From DASYTH01 sp035942955 (GTDB lineage Bacteria > Actinomycetota > Actinomycetes > Mycobacteriales > Pseudonocardiaceae): a stretch of 64,000 nucleotides of DNA. The stretch spans positions 36,991-100,990 of the forward strand of contig NZ_DASZCQ010000075.1 of the NCBI RefSeq assembly GCF_035942955.1, read 5' to 3'. The number at the start of each line of letters is the position of its first letter. Position 1 is the first letter of the stretch. Below the pieces are notes generated by a model. The model was not told the origin of the DNA. It worked only from the letters and a program-made list of their open reading frames with translations, and made no database searches. A program made the translations under genes and the position numbers. Positions 24,948 to 35,100 of this stretch are shown piece after piece.

Positions 24948-25459
24948 ACACCCATGGTAGCCCGGCCGTGCGCATTCGTGCGCCCCACGCGGCGGACCCG
25001 CAGCCCGAACAGGATCAGGGTCAGGCCCCACACGACGGCGAACGTGGCGATCGCGATCACCAGCCCGATGGCGCCCTCGGTCGGCTGCACAACGAGCAGC
25101 AGCCCGAGCACCACGCAGACGGCGCCGGACAGGGCGAGGAACCACTCGTTGCTGATCACCTTGCGGAGCCGGACGGCCGTCGCGATCTGCAGGACACCGG
25201 CGATCAGCGCCCACACCGCGATCACCAGCAGCAACACCATCGTGGTAATCCCGGGCCACACGAACGTGACGACACCGGCGAGGATGCCCAGCACGCCCAG
25301 CAGCACGTACAGCCACCGGTCCCCGGCCGGCGCGGTGCGGTCGGCCGCACCGATCATGACCGCGGACACGCCGTCGACGAGGGTGTATGCGCCCCACAGC
25401 AGCACGAGCGCGAGCACCGTGATGCCCGGCCACACAGTTCCGCCTCTCCGGGATTTCAT
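24944..25459 (-). CDS. HdeD/DUF308-family membrane protein
   Basis: A 171-residue protein with six transmembrane helices in the HdeD (DUF308) pattern: paired short helices separated by WPGITT-like turns (e.g. VTFVWPGITTMVLLLVIAVW). HdeD in E. coli is linked to acid resistance, but actinobacterial members are uncharacterised. It starts at ATG 25459 and its stop overlaps the antitoxin start, placing it as the first gene of a three-gene minus-strand unit with the RES module. Whether that linkage is functional or accidental is unclear. Confidence 0.85.
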   Translation of the reverse strand: MKSRRGGTVWPGITVLALVLLWGAYTLVDGVSAVMIGAADRTAPAGDRWLYVLLGVLGILAGVVTFVWPGITTMVLLLVIAVWALIAGVLQIATAVRLRKVISNEWFLALSGAVCVVLGLLLVVQPTEGAIGLVIAIATFAVVWGLTLILFGLRVRRVGRTNAHGRATMGV

Positions 25460-25595
25460 GCGGTGGTTGCGTCCCAGCGAACGGTGCGGATATCCGGCGG
25501 ATTGTGGCTGGGCGCCGTCACGGTCCCCTGAGGTCCGTTGATCGGCACGAGGCTATGTCAAGAGATTTCGTACCAGGTCACCCGGTTGGCAGACC

Positions 25596-25645
25596 TTGAC
25601 ACCTGCGAGCGGCTGGCCCTAGCGTCTGAGAAATCGATTACTCAG
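25596..25645 (+). promoter_or_regulatory. Promoter with LacI-type operator for the sugar ABC operon
   Basis: TTGACA (25596-25601), an 18-base spacer and TAGCGT (25620-25625) form a good promoter. Immediately after it lies the 20-base near-perfect palindrome CTGAGAAATCGATTACTCAG (25626-25645), which would cover the transcription start. The palindrome has the central CG of LacI/GalR operators and matches the operator before the isomerase gene (GAG-T/A-AA-N-CGATTACTC). Confidence 0.75.
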
Positions 25646-25672
25646 CCGTTGCCAGGGCGACCGAGGGATGGC

Positions 25673-27229
25673 ATGGACGACGGGGTCACCGCGCTGGTCG
25701 AGATGATCGGCGTCAGCAAGTCCTACGGCGGGGTCCGGGCCTGCCGGGACGTGGACTTCACCGTCCGCGCCGGCGAGGTGCACGCGCTGCTCGGCGAGAA
25801 CGGCGCCGGCAAGTCCACCCTCATGCGCGTGCTGTCCGGCGACGTCACCGACTACCGCGGCACGGTCCGGGTCAACGGTTCGCCGGCCCGGTTCACCGCT
25901 CCGGTCGACGCGCAGCGGGCCGGCATCGCCATGATCCACCAGGAGCTGGATCTGGTGCCCGACCTGTCCGTCGCGGAGAACATCTTCCTCGGCCGCGAGC
26001 CGCGGACCCGGCTGCGCACCGTCGATCGCCGCCGGATGACCGCCGAGACCCGGCGGCTGCTGGCCCGGTGCGGCATCGCGCTCGATCCGCGGCGGCCGGT
26101 CGCCGAGCTGCGCACCGGCGAGCAGCAGCTGGTCACAATCGCCAAGGCGCTCTCGCTGGACGCCACCGTGCTGATCATGGACGAGCCGACGTCCGCGCTG
26201 TCGCCGGTCGAGGTGGAGCGGATGTTTCTCGTGATCTCCGAGCTGCGCCGGGCCGGCTCGGGAATCGTCTACATCTCCCACCGGATGGAGGAGATCGGCC
26301 GGATCGCCGACCGGGCGACGGTGCTGCGCAACGGCGCGGTGGTCGCCGAGTTCGACGCCAGGGAGCTGACCGCGGCACGGGCGGCCGAGGCGATGGTTGG
26401 GCGGCCGGTGCAGGCGATGTTTCGGGCCCGCGGCACCGAGCCGGGGGAGGAGCTGCTGGCCGTCAGCGACCTGGCGGTGCTGCCCAGGCGGGAGCGGCCG
26501 GGCCGCCGGGAGCCGGCCGGGATCACGCTCACCGTGCGCCGCGGCGAAGTCGTCGGGGTGGCGGGACTTCTGGGTTCGGGCCGCACGGAGCTGCTCGAGA
26601 CGCTGTTCGGCGCCGGGCCCCGCGGCCGCCGGCTGGGCGAGGTGCGGTTCCGCGGCCGGCCGGTGCGCCCACGCCGGCCGCGCCAGGCGCTGCGCATGGG
26701 TATCGCGTTCGTGCCGGAGGACCGGCGGATCTCCGGCCTGGCCATCGGGCACTCGGTGCTGGCTAACACCGTGCTGTCCATTGTGGACCGGATTGCGCTG
26801 GCCGGGCAGGTGCCGCGGCGGCGGGAGGTCTCCGCGGTGCGGCGGATCGTCGACGAGCTGAAGGTGAAGCTCGGCTCGGTGCACGACCCGGTCGGCACGC
26901 TGTCCGGCGGCAACCAGCAGAAGGTCGTGTTCGGCCGGATGCTGCTCACCGAGCCGGAGCTGCTGCTGCTGGACGACCCGACCCGGGGCGTGGACGTCGG
27001 CGCCAAGGCGGAGATCTACGCCCTGCTCGGCAGGGCGACCGAGCAGGGCATGGGGATCCTGCTCGCCTCCTCGGAGCTGGCCGAGCTGATCGGCGTGTGC
27101 GACCGGGTGGTGGTGCTCAGCGGCGGGCGCAGCGTGCGCGAGCTGGACACCCGCGCGGTCACCGAGGCCGACCTGCTCGCCGCGGCGATGGGCGAGTCCG
27201 AGGCGGTGCTGGCCGTGGAGGCGTCGTGA
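25673..27229 (+). CDS. Sugar ABC transporter ATPase (RbsA/XylG/AraG type, two ATPase halves)
   Basis: A 518-residue tandem ATPase of the carbohydrate uptake transporter 2 class. The N-half has Walker A GENGAGKS (41-48), a signature-like RTGEQQLVTIAKAL and Walker B LIMDEPTSAL. The C-half has the usual degenerate P-loop (GLLGSGRTE) and a canonical signature LSGGNQQKVVFGRML with LLLLDDPTRGVD. It energises import of a mono- or small saccharide (pentose class) through the next gene's permease. The start is ATG 25673 (GAGGGATGG just upstream). The stop overlaps the permease start in GTGA. It is controlled by the promoter/LacI operator directly upstream. Confidence 0.93.
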   Translation: MDDGVTALVEMIGVSKSYGGVRACRDVDFTVRAGEVHALLGENGAGKSTLMRVLSGDVTDYRGTVRVNGSPARFTAPVDAQRAGIAMIHQELDLVPDLSVAENIFLGREPRTRLRTVDRRRMTAETRRLLARCGIALDPRRPVAELRTGEQQLVTIAKALSLDATVLIMDEPTSALSPVEVERMFLVISELRRAGSGIVYISHRMEEIGRIADRATVLRNGAVVAEFDARELTAARAAEAMVGRPVQAMFRARGTEPGEELLAVSDLAVLPRRERPGRREPAGITLTVRRGEVVGVAGLLGSGRTELLETLFGAGPRGRRLGEVRFRGRPVRPRRPRQALRMGIAFVPEDRRISGLAIGHSVLANTVLSIVDRIALAGQVPRRREVSAVRRIVDELKVKLGSVHDPVGTLSGGNQQKVVFGRMLLTEPELLLLDDPTRGVDVGAKAEIYALLGRATEQGMGILLASSELAELIGVCDRVVVLSGGRSVRELDTRAVTEADLLAAAMGESEAVLAVEAS

Positions 27230-28236
27230 CCACCGAACTGGCGCCACCGCGGCGGCGCGTCGAGCTGGTGTCGGCGATCTTCCGGTTCCAGAGCCTGTTC
27301 GGGCTCGTCGCCGTGTTCGTCGCGGCCGTGGCGTTCTCCCCGCGGCGCAACGGCGAGCTGGTGTTCCTCAGCAGCGAGAACCTGTTCAACGTGGTCCGCG
27401 CGGTGTCGGAGATCGGGATCATCGCGGTCGGCATGACGTTCGTGATCCTGATCGGCGGCATCGACCTGTCCGTCGGCGCGGTCCTCGGCCTCACCGCGGT
27501 CGGCTCCGCGGTGCTGATGGTGGACAACGACTTCGGCGTGCTGCCCACGGTCGTCATCGTGCTGCTCGCCGGGCTGGGCTTCGGCCTGCTGCAGGGCGTG
27601 GCGTCGGCCATGTTCGGCATCCAGTCGTTCATCGTCACCCTGGCCGGGATGCAGATCGCCCGCGGGCTGGCCAGGATCTGGTCCGGTGGGCAGGGCGTGG
27701 CGATCGCCTACGGGGACGGGCCGGGCGAGGCGCCGGTGGCGTTCTCGCTGCTCGGCGAGCGCACGTTCAATGGCCTCGTGCCGATCCCCGCGCTCATCTT
27801 CATCGTGGTCGCCGCGCTCGCCGTCGTCTTCCTGCGCACCAGTGCCTTCTCCCGGCACGTGTACGCCATCGGCGGCAACGAGAAGGCGGCGCGGCTGTCC
27901 GGGGTTCCGGTCACCCGGGTCAAGATCGCCGTGTTCGCGATCTGCGGGCTGCTCGCCGCCCTTGCCGGGATCATCCACGCCGGGCAGCTCAACCAGGGCA
28001 GCCCGAACGACGGGTTCGGCTACGAGCTGGACGCCATCGCCGCCGTCGTGATCGGCGGGACGAGCCTGTCCGGCGGGCGCGGCTCGGTGGTCGGCACCGT
28101 CGCCGGGGCGCTGCTGATCGGCGTGCTCACCAACATCCTGCGCCTGCACGGCGTGGACTCCAACATTCAGTTGATCATCACGGGTCTGGTCATCATCGTC
28201 GTCGCCGGCCTGCAGCAGCTACGACCGGGGGCCTGA
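27226..28236 (+). CDS. Sugar ABC transporter permease (RbsC/AraH/XylH type)
   Basis: A 336-residue membrane protein with 8-10 transmembrane helices and the CUT2 permease hallmarks: GMTFVILIGGIDLSVGA, AIGGNEKAARLSGVPVTRVKI and AAVVIGGTSLSGGRGSVVGT. It forms the homodimeric channel for the ATPase encoded just before it (GTGA overlap at 27226). Ribose, arabinose, xylose and fructofuranose-type sugars are typical of the family; the substrate cannot be read from the sequence alone. The binding-protein gene follows after 24 bases. Confidence 0.93.
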   Translation: MTTELAPPRRRVELVSAIFRFQSLFGLVAVFVAAVAFSPRRNGELVFLSSENLFNVVRAVSEIGIIAVGMTFVILIGGIDLSVGAVLGLTAVGSAVLMVDNDFGVLPTVVIVLLAGLGFGLLQGVASAMFGIQSFIVTLAGMQIARGLARIWSGGQGVAIAYGDGPGEAPVAFSLLGERTFNGLVPIPALIFIVVAALAVVFLRTSAFSRHVYAIGGNEKAARLSGVPVTRVKIAVFAICGLLAALAGIIHAGQLNQGSPNDGFGYELDAIAAVVIGGTSLSGGRGSVVGTVAGALLIGVLTNILRLHGVDSNIQLIITGLVIIVVAGLQQLRPGA

Positions 28237-28260
28237 GCGCTCGAGAGGAAGGGATTGGAC

Positions 28261-29266
28261 ATGCTACGTAGCCGCACCGCGGCCGTGCTCGCCGCGTGCG
28301 CCGTGCTCACCGGGACCGTCGCGTGTGGAACGACGAGTGAGAACTCCGGCCAGGCGCAACAGAACAACGGGGCGAGCAGCAAGTGCAAGGGGCCGGACGC
28401 CAAGTACACCATCGGGATGAGCCAGGCCAACCGGGCCGAGCCGTACCGGGAACGGATGGACGACGACATCCGCACCGCGGCCGCGAGCGTCCCGCAGTTC
28501 ACCGTCGAGTTCGCCGACGCGCAGCAGGACAACTCGCGCCAGGTGTCCGATGTGGAGTCGTTCATCACCAAGCAGGTCGACCTGCTGATCATCAGCCCGA
28601 ACGAGGCGACCCCGCTCACCGCCGTGGTGCAAGGCATACGACCGGGGCATCCCGGTGGTCGTGCTGGACCGCAAGGTGGACGGTGACGCGTACACCACCT
28701 GGATCGGGGCGGACAACGTCGAGATCGGGCGGGCGGCCGGCAGGTACGTCGCCGAGAAGCTGCTGCCCAACGGCGGCAAGGTCGGCGAGATCCGCGGGCT
28801 GGCCGGCTCCACCCCGGCCAAGGAGCGCGGCGACGGGTTCCGCGAGGCGATCGCCGGCAAGAACATCGAGATCATCGCCAGTGCGGACGGCGACTGGTTG
28901 CGGGAGAAGGGCCAGGCGCAGGCCGACGCGATGTTCAAGGCGCACCCGGACATCCAGGTGCTCTACTCGCACAACGACCCGATGGCCGAGGGCGCCTACC
29001 TGGCGGCGAAGTCGGCCGGCAGGGACCAGTCGATGAAGTTCATCGGGATCGACGCCCTGCCCATCCCGTCCGGCGGCATCAAGGCCGTCGAGCAGGGCCG
29101 GCTGTCGGCCACGTTCGTCTACCCGACCGCAGGCAAGGAGGCCGTGGAGACCGCCAAGAAGATCCTCGTCGACTGCCAGCAGGTGCCCAAGACCCAGACC
29201 CTGCAGACCCAGCTGATCACCAAGGAGAACGCGGCGGAGGTCTACGCCAAGGCCAATGGCTCATAG
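28261..29266 (+). pseudogene. Sugar-binding lipoprotein of the ABC transporter, frameshifted
   Basis: A periplasmic-binding-protein-family lipoprotein. It starts at ATG 28261 behind GAGAGGAAGG, with a lipoprotein signal (lipobox LTGTVAC, Cys about 23). The first frame runs to ATPLTAVVQ near base 28630, then reads nonsense to 28686. The other frame supplies the natural continuation (KAYDRGIPVVVLDRKVDGD...) through to 29266, including IGIDALPIPSGG and the C-terminal lobe. The shift equals loss of two bases (or gain of one) at about 28630-28632. All other parts look intact, so this is either a recent inactivation or an assembly error. Without it the ABC importer would lack its own receptor. Confidence 0.8.
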
Positions 29267-29284
29267 CTGAAGAGGAGGGTCGTG

Positions 29285-31780
29285 ATGCGTGTCCGCTCCC
29301 TGCTCGGATCCGCAGTCAGTATGGTGTTGGTCGTCTTCGGGTTCGCCGCGGCGCCAGCGGGTGCGGCGGCGGCCGCACAGCCGAAGGGGGCGATGGCAGT
29401 CGTCGACAAGGGGCCGGTCGGCTGGGACGTCTACCGCCGGTGGGACCGGATGGCGGCCATGCGGCCGGGCGCGCAGACCCGGCAGTTCTCCAGCTTCGAC
29501 CGCACGGGCGGCAACAACGACGGCTTCGACGGCACCTACTCGTGCCTGCGGCAGAGCGGCGATGGGTGCGTGATCGCCGAGCGGTCCGGTCCCGGGCAGA
29601 TCGACTCGATGTGGTTCACCCGCGACTTCGGCTCGATGGTGCGCACCGGCCGGATCAAGGTCGAGCTCGACGGGATCACGGTGCTCGACGCCCCGCTGCA
29701 GGACGTGGTGGACGGCCGGCTCGGGGCGCCGTTCGTGTGGCCGCTGGTCGGCAACGGCGACGACACCGCGGGCGGCGCGGTGATCAAGGTGCCGATGCCG
29801 TACCGCGAGTCGATGCGCGTCACCACGGCGGCCAACCCGCTCTTCTACCACGTTACCTACCGGGAGTTCGCCGACGCCGACGGGGTGTCGACGTTCGACC
29901 CTCGCGACCCGGCGCAGGACGTCGTCGACCGGTTGCGCGCGTACGGGTTGCGCGATCCCAAGTCGCCCGCCGGGCCCGCTGTGTCCACTGTGGAGGATGC
30001 GCGGGCGGCGGGCAGCTGGTCGGTCGCGCTGGCGGGCTCGGGCTGGATCAACCAGGTGCGGGTCCGCATCCCGTCGGTGGTGGCCAGCCCCCGGGTCGGC
30101 GACGACGGGCGGGCGTTCGGCGCCGGCGGCTCGAGCACCTTCCGGATCGCCGTCGATCCCCGCAACCAGGGCGTGCGGATCAGCCGCCGGCTGGACCCGC
30201 ACATCGGCCAGCAGCGGGCCCGGCTGATCGTGGACGGGCAGCAGGTCGGCACCTGGGACTCCGGCGCGGCGCAACCCATTGGCGGGTGGGCGAACCAAAC
30301 CATCGAGGTGCCCGCCGCGCTGGCCGCGGGGAAGTCGCGGTTGTCCGTGCGCAACGAGTTCATCTCGTCCTCTTTGGACGTCAACGAGTTTCGCTACGAC
30401 GTGCACAGCAGGGTCAACGGTGACTGGCTGCGCACCGATGTCGTGGACGTCGGTCCCGGTCACCCCGGTGACGAGCGCGCCCACGACTACGCCATCACCG
30501 CCCAGAACTGGCAGGGATACCGGGTCTTCCGCTACCCGGTGGACGCCGCCGAGCTGACCCGTTCCGATGCCGTGCTCGCCGGCGCGCGGCTGCGCATCAC
30601 GTTCGACGGGCAGACCACCGTCGACGCACCGATCGGCGAGTTCTTCGGCGGCTCGGGCCTCGGCGAGTACGACACCCGCACCCTGATGTCCGCAATGGAC
30701 ACCGCGCCGGACGGCTGGTACACCTCGTGGTGGCCGATGCCGTTCGCCGAGTCCGCCACCGTCGCCCTTGTCAACGACAGCGGGGTGCCGATCGGCGACG
30801 TCTCGATCGAGGCCACCTTCGCCGCCGACCCCAGCGTCGGCGCGGCCCTGCGCGCCGGCGCGCTCGGCTACTTCCACGCCACCCACCAACCCATGGCGCA
30901 CACGGTGGACGGTCGCGATTGGACGTTCCTCGAGGCGACCGGTCAGGGCGTGTTCTACGGCGTCACGCACACCATGCGCGGCGACATCCCGTCCGGCAAC
31001 CGCCGCAACTACCTCGAGGGTGACGAGCGCGTCTATGTGGACGGCGCCCGCACCCCCACCCTGCACGGCACCGGCACCGAGGACTTCTACGAGTCCGGCT
31101 GGTACTTCCGCGACGGCACCACCTACACCATGCCCCTCGCCGGCAACCCCGCCTACGAGCTCGACGGCGACGGCTGCCGCTACGACTGCACCGGCGCGTA
31201 CCGGTTGATGCTCGGCGACGCCGTGTCGTTCTCGTCCGCCCTCCGCTTCGACATCGAGCACGGCCCCGCCAACGACGCCCCCGCCTTCTACAGCTCGACC
31301 GCATACTGGTACGGCACCCCGGCTGTGCTGTTGACCGAAACCGACCTGCTCGACGTGTCCGACGACGCCAGCCGCGCCGCCCACGACTACCGCGCCACCG
31401 GCGAGACCCGCGCCGCGCTCCAGTCCACCTTCGAAGGCCGCAACGATCGGCTTCCGGTCAGCCACGGCGTCGCCTCGGCCACCGGACCCATCGAGTTCAC
31501 CCTCACCACCCGCCGGGACAACGCCGGCGTCCGCCTGCTCCGCATGAGCGACCAAAGCACCGGCTACCAGCGCGCCGACGTGTACCTCGGTGACACTCTT
31601 GTCGGCGAATGGCTCCAACCCCTGGCCAACCCCCATTCCCGATGGTTGGAGGACACCTTCGAGCTCCCGGCCGCGCTCACCGCGGGCAAGTCCACCCTCG
31701 CCATCCGCATCGTCCCCAGTCCCGGCTCCCCACCCTGGTCAGCCGCCCAATACCGAGTTCTCACCCGGGCCGCGAACTAG
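29285..31780 (+). CDS. Secreted GH172-family (DUF2961) glycoside hydrolase
   Basis: An 831-residue secreted protein. It starts at ATG 29285 (GAGGAGGG upstream), with a signal peptide ending near residue 30 (AGAAAAAQ). The DUF2961/GH172 core is recognisable from the N-terminal SSFDRTGGNNDGFDGTYSC and GPGQIDSMWFTRDFGS segments to the C-terminal LEGDERVYVD and GTGTEDFYESGWYF. Glu578 and Glu599 are 21 residues apart, the spacing I recall for the catalytic pair of characterised GH172 enzymes. Known GH172 members act on alpha-D-fructofuranosides and alpha-D-arabinofuranosides (mycobacterial D-arabinan). Beta-sandwich segments lie between and after the core parts. It is the last gene of the LacI-controlled transporter operon. 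Confidence 0.82.
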   Translation: MRVRSLLGSAVSMVLVVFGFAAAPAGAAAAAQPKGAMAVVDKGPVGWDVYRRWDRMAAMRPGAQTRQFSSFDRTGGNNDGFDGTYSCLRQSGDGCVIAERSGPGQIDSMWFTRDFGSMVRTGRIKVELDGITVLDAPLQDVVDGRLGAPFVWPLVGNGDDTAGGAVIKVPMPYRESMRVTTAANPLFYHVTYREFADADGVSTFDPRDPAQDVVDRLRAYGLRDPKSPAGPAVSTVEDARAAGSWSVALAGSGWINQVRVRIPSVVASPRVGDDGRAFGAGGSSTFRIAVDPRNQGVRISRRLDPHIGQQRARLIVDGQQVGTWDSGAAQPIGGWANQTIEVPAALAAGKSRLSVRNEFISSSLDVNEFRYDVHSRVNGDWLRTDVVDVGPGHPGDERAHDYAITAQNWQGYRVFRYPVDAAELTRSDAVLAGARLRITFDGQTTVDAPIGEFFGGSGLGEYDTRTLMSAMDTAPDGWYTSWWPMPFAESATVALVNDSGVPIGDVSIEATFAADPSVGAALRAGALGYFHATHQPMAHTVDGRDWTFLEATGQGVFYGVTHTMRGDIPSGNRRNYLEGDERVYVDGARTPTLHGTGTEDFYESGWYFRDGTTYTMPLAGNPAYELDGDGCRYDCTGAYRLMLGDAVSFSSALRFDIEHGPANDAPAFYSSTAYWYGTPAVLLTETDLLDVSDDASRAAHDYRATGETRAALQSTFEGRNDRLPVSHGVASATGPIEFTLTTRRDNAGVRLLRMSDQSTGYQRADVYLGDTLVGEWLQPLANPHSRWLEDTFELPAALTAGKSTLAIRIVPSPGSPPWSAAQYRVLTRAAN

Positions 31781-31787
31781 CGTACGA

Positions 31788-31932
31788 ACACCTGGAAGGC
31801 CAGCGCCGACCCGGACTTCGCGGCGAAATGACCCGCATCCTGCAGCTCTACGACACCACCGGCCGATGGGCGGGTGGGGTGTGTCGATGAGTTCGGGCCG
31901 CCGAACCTGCAACCCCGGCCCGGCAAGGGCTG
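31788..31932 (+). mobile_element. IS630-family transposase relic
   Basis: Fragments in shifting frames match the DDE region of actinobacterial IS630 transposases: WKASADPDFAAK (31793-31831), MTRILQLYDTT (31829-31861) and VDEFGPPNLQPRPGKGW (about 31882-31932). Each is interrupted by frameshifts and no complete ORF or terminal inverted repeat remains. The relic lies in the 331-base gap 31781-32111 between the glycosidase and the NACHT gene and may mark the boundary of inserted DNA. After 31932 the gap holds only the NACHT leader. Confidence 0.72.
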
Positions 31933-32111
31933 GTTCCGCCGCGGGCAGCATCGTCACTGGCACTTCGTGCCGAACAGCGATCATGAGTCGAACCACGGTG
32001 ACTGGTCGCCGCGACGTGAGTGCGCCTTAGGGCGTGAATTTCAGACCCAGGACACTCGATTCTTGGCCATATGGGAGAATTCCTCCCGCCAAGGTTCCCT
32101 GGAGGTTCGGC

Positions 32112-35100
32112 ATGCGGCGGCGACCCGCACCGGTTACGGCCGCCGTCGTCGCGATTGCACTGGCCCTCGCCGGCAACGTGGCCACCAACACCATTCAGAT
32201 TACGACCACATGGGGTCAACTGATGGCGTGGACGGTGGTCGCGTTGCTTGCAGTGGTCGTGGTCGTTGACACCGTGCGCGGTAAGGCGCGGTCTCAGGGT
32301 GAGAATCTGCACGCGATTGCCGAGGACCTCGCCGCCGTAGTCCGCAAACAATGGCAGGATGAGGCCGCTCACCGGGAGCTCAACGACCCGTATCCGTTAC
32401 CGGTCCGGTGGCGACACGCCAATCCGGAGTTGTTCGCGGACTGGGCCGACGTGGAGCGGCTGGCCAAACATGGCGCAGGCTGGCCGCCACCGCACGCGTG
32501 GGCACGGTCAATGATCGACCTGGCCGGTGCGGACGGCGACTTGGCCGCGGTGTGGGAGAGCGTCCCCACCGGCCGCCTCGTCGTGCTCGGCGAGCCCGGA
32601 ACCGGCAAGACCATGCTCCTCGTTCGCCTCGTCCTCGATCTCCTTGCGGTTGGGCGAAGACAGCCCGGCACCCCGGTCCCGATCCTGGTGTCCGTCGCCT
32701 CATGGGACCCCACCAGCCAAGATCTCTATGGCTGGCTCGCCGACCGCCTCGCCCTGGACTATCCCGCTTTGGGCCGCCGGTCCACCGAGGGCACCCTGGC
32801 ACGGGCCATGCTTGACCGCGGATTGATCACGATGATCCTGGACGGCCTCGACGAAATCCCCGCGCCCGTCCGCGGCTCCGCCATCGCCGGAATCAACCAG
32901 GCAATCCGGCCCGGCCAACGACTGATCGTCAGCAGCCGCATCGACGCTTACCGCGAAGCCGTCCGCCCGCCATCAGGAATCGAAGTCACCCTTACCGGCG
33001 CAACCGGAATCCAGCTGTGCCCTCTGACCGCCCACGACGTGGTGTCCTACCTGCGAACCAGCGCTGGCGGCCCAGCCGGCGAGGAACGCTGGGACGACGT
33101 CGCAACCGCGCTCACCGGATCCGAACCGAGCGCGGCACAACAAGCCCTCGTAACGCCACTGATGGCCACCCTCGCCCGCACGATCTACAACCCACGAGCC
33201 GGAGAAGCCGTCACGTCCCTACCGCACCCGAGCGAGCTGCTCACGCGGACCTCACCTGCCGCCGTCGAACAACACCTGTTCGATGGCTTCATCCCCGCCG
33301 CCTACCGCCCGCATCCCAGCCACGCCGCCCGGTGGAACCCGGACCGAGCCCGGAAGTGGCTCGGGAACCTTGCCCATCATCTGGAGCACGACCACCACGG
33401 CACTCCCGACCTGGCCTGGTGGCGCCTGCACATCCGCCGCAACCCGATCCGACCGACCGCAGCGCACGTGCTGGCTATCGGATGCCTGGTCGCAGTGGTT
33501 GCCGGCTTGGCCGCCGCTCTCCTGCACCGCCTGTCCGCGAATTTGGCGATCGTCGCCGGGCCGCACGTCGGCGTCACCACCGCGCTGGCATACGGCATCG
33601 TCTTCTGGCTTACCGGACGCCTCAAGATCGCCCTGATCGCGGCGCTGATCGTGGGAATCGCCGCGGGGTTCACCGTCGGTCTCGGCTCAGACCTGGGGCT
33701 CGCCGGCCAGTCTCCCCTCAACATCGCCTTGGTGACCGGGCTCGCGGCCGGATTCACGCACCGACTCAGGGACAACGCACCAACCGGCCTCAGGGCGGGT
33801 TTCTGGGCCGGGGCCGCGGTCTGGGTGGCCTACCTGCTGTCCGGGGCCCTGATCATCTTGATCGGGACCGGCGACTGGTCGGGATTCACCGACTACGCAC
33901 TGGCAGTGCTGACCGACGCGGTGAAGGCCGGCCTGTTGGTCGGTCTGGTCACCCGGCTGACCGCCGCCGTCACCGCCGCCGGCCGGATCCCCGGCTCACG
34001 CGTCACAGGAGTCATTGGTGGACTGCTGATCACCACTGTGACTGGACTGGCGGACGGCATCAGCGGCGGGCTCACGAGCTTCCTGGTGAACGGCCTGCGA
34101 TATGGACTGGCCGCCGGACTGCTGATGGGCGTGACGACCTGGCTGGTCGTTGCGCTCACCGCCGGTCGGTTCGGTCCGGGAGGCGGCATGACCTCGCGTC
34201 CGCTCCTGGTGGGAACCCTCGCCGGGCTGGCATTCGGTCTTGCCGATGGGTTCAGGTATGCCTTCGACGCCAGCGACGGGACGATTTCCCGGTTCCTCGC
34301 CGCGCTTCTGGTTGGCACGCTGCGATCAGGTCTGACCGCCGGGTTGACTGTCGGTGCGGTAGCCGTGGTGACCAGTCGGTCGGTTCCGCGTCGCGGCACG
34401 CTCGTCTGGCCGCTGGTCGCCGGAGCCCTGGCCGGACTGGCGATCTTCGCTGTTGGCTGGCTGACCGAGGGGATACTGTACGGCGCTTCCCTCGATCCGA
34501 GATCGCGACTCGCCGAAGCCTTGTCCTATGGGTTGATCTATGCATCAACCATCAGCCTGGCTCGGTTCGCCAGAAGCGCCGGCGCACCTGCCTTGGTCGG
34601 TGCGGCGGTGGCTGGGGTCGGCTATGGACTGTTCTCCGTGGTTCTGAACTCGCCGAGTTACGGGCTGGCGACCGGCTTCGCCGTGGCGTTGGCGGTCGAG
34701 GTGGCGCGCCGGCTCACCACGGCGTCAGGCCCGGCTCAAAGTCCGAAGTGGACGATCGGGGGCCTGAGTCTCGCTGTACTTATGGGGAGTCTGGCCGGGA
34801 TCACCGTCTGGTTCTACGGCGACATCGAGGGGGGCGTGACGGCCGGCGTTCTCGTCGCCGGAGCCGTCTGGCTCGTCTACGGGATCGATGTCCGGCCGGA
34901 GATCACGACCGTGCACGCTCCCGGCCGGGTGCTGACCAGGGACCGCAACACGTTCGCCGTTCTCAGCACGGCAATCGCGTTGGTGGTGGCCACCCTGTTC
35001 GCATTTGCTGCTTCCGAGGGTCAGGGTCATGGGTTCGATGCGCTGACCTGCTTGGTTGCGCTCGGTTATGGCGTGGCCGCCGGGACTCTAGTTGCGGCGG

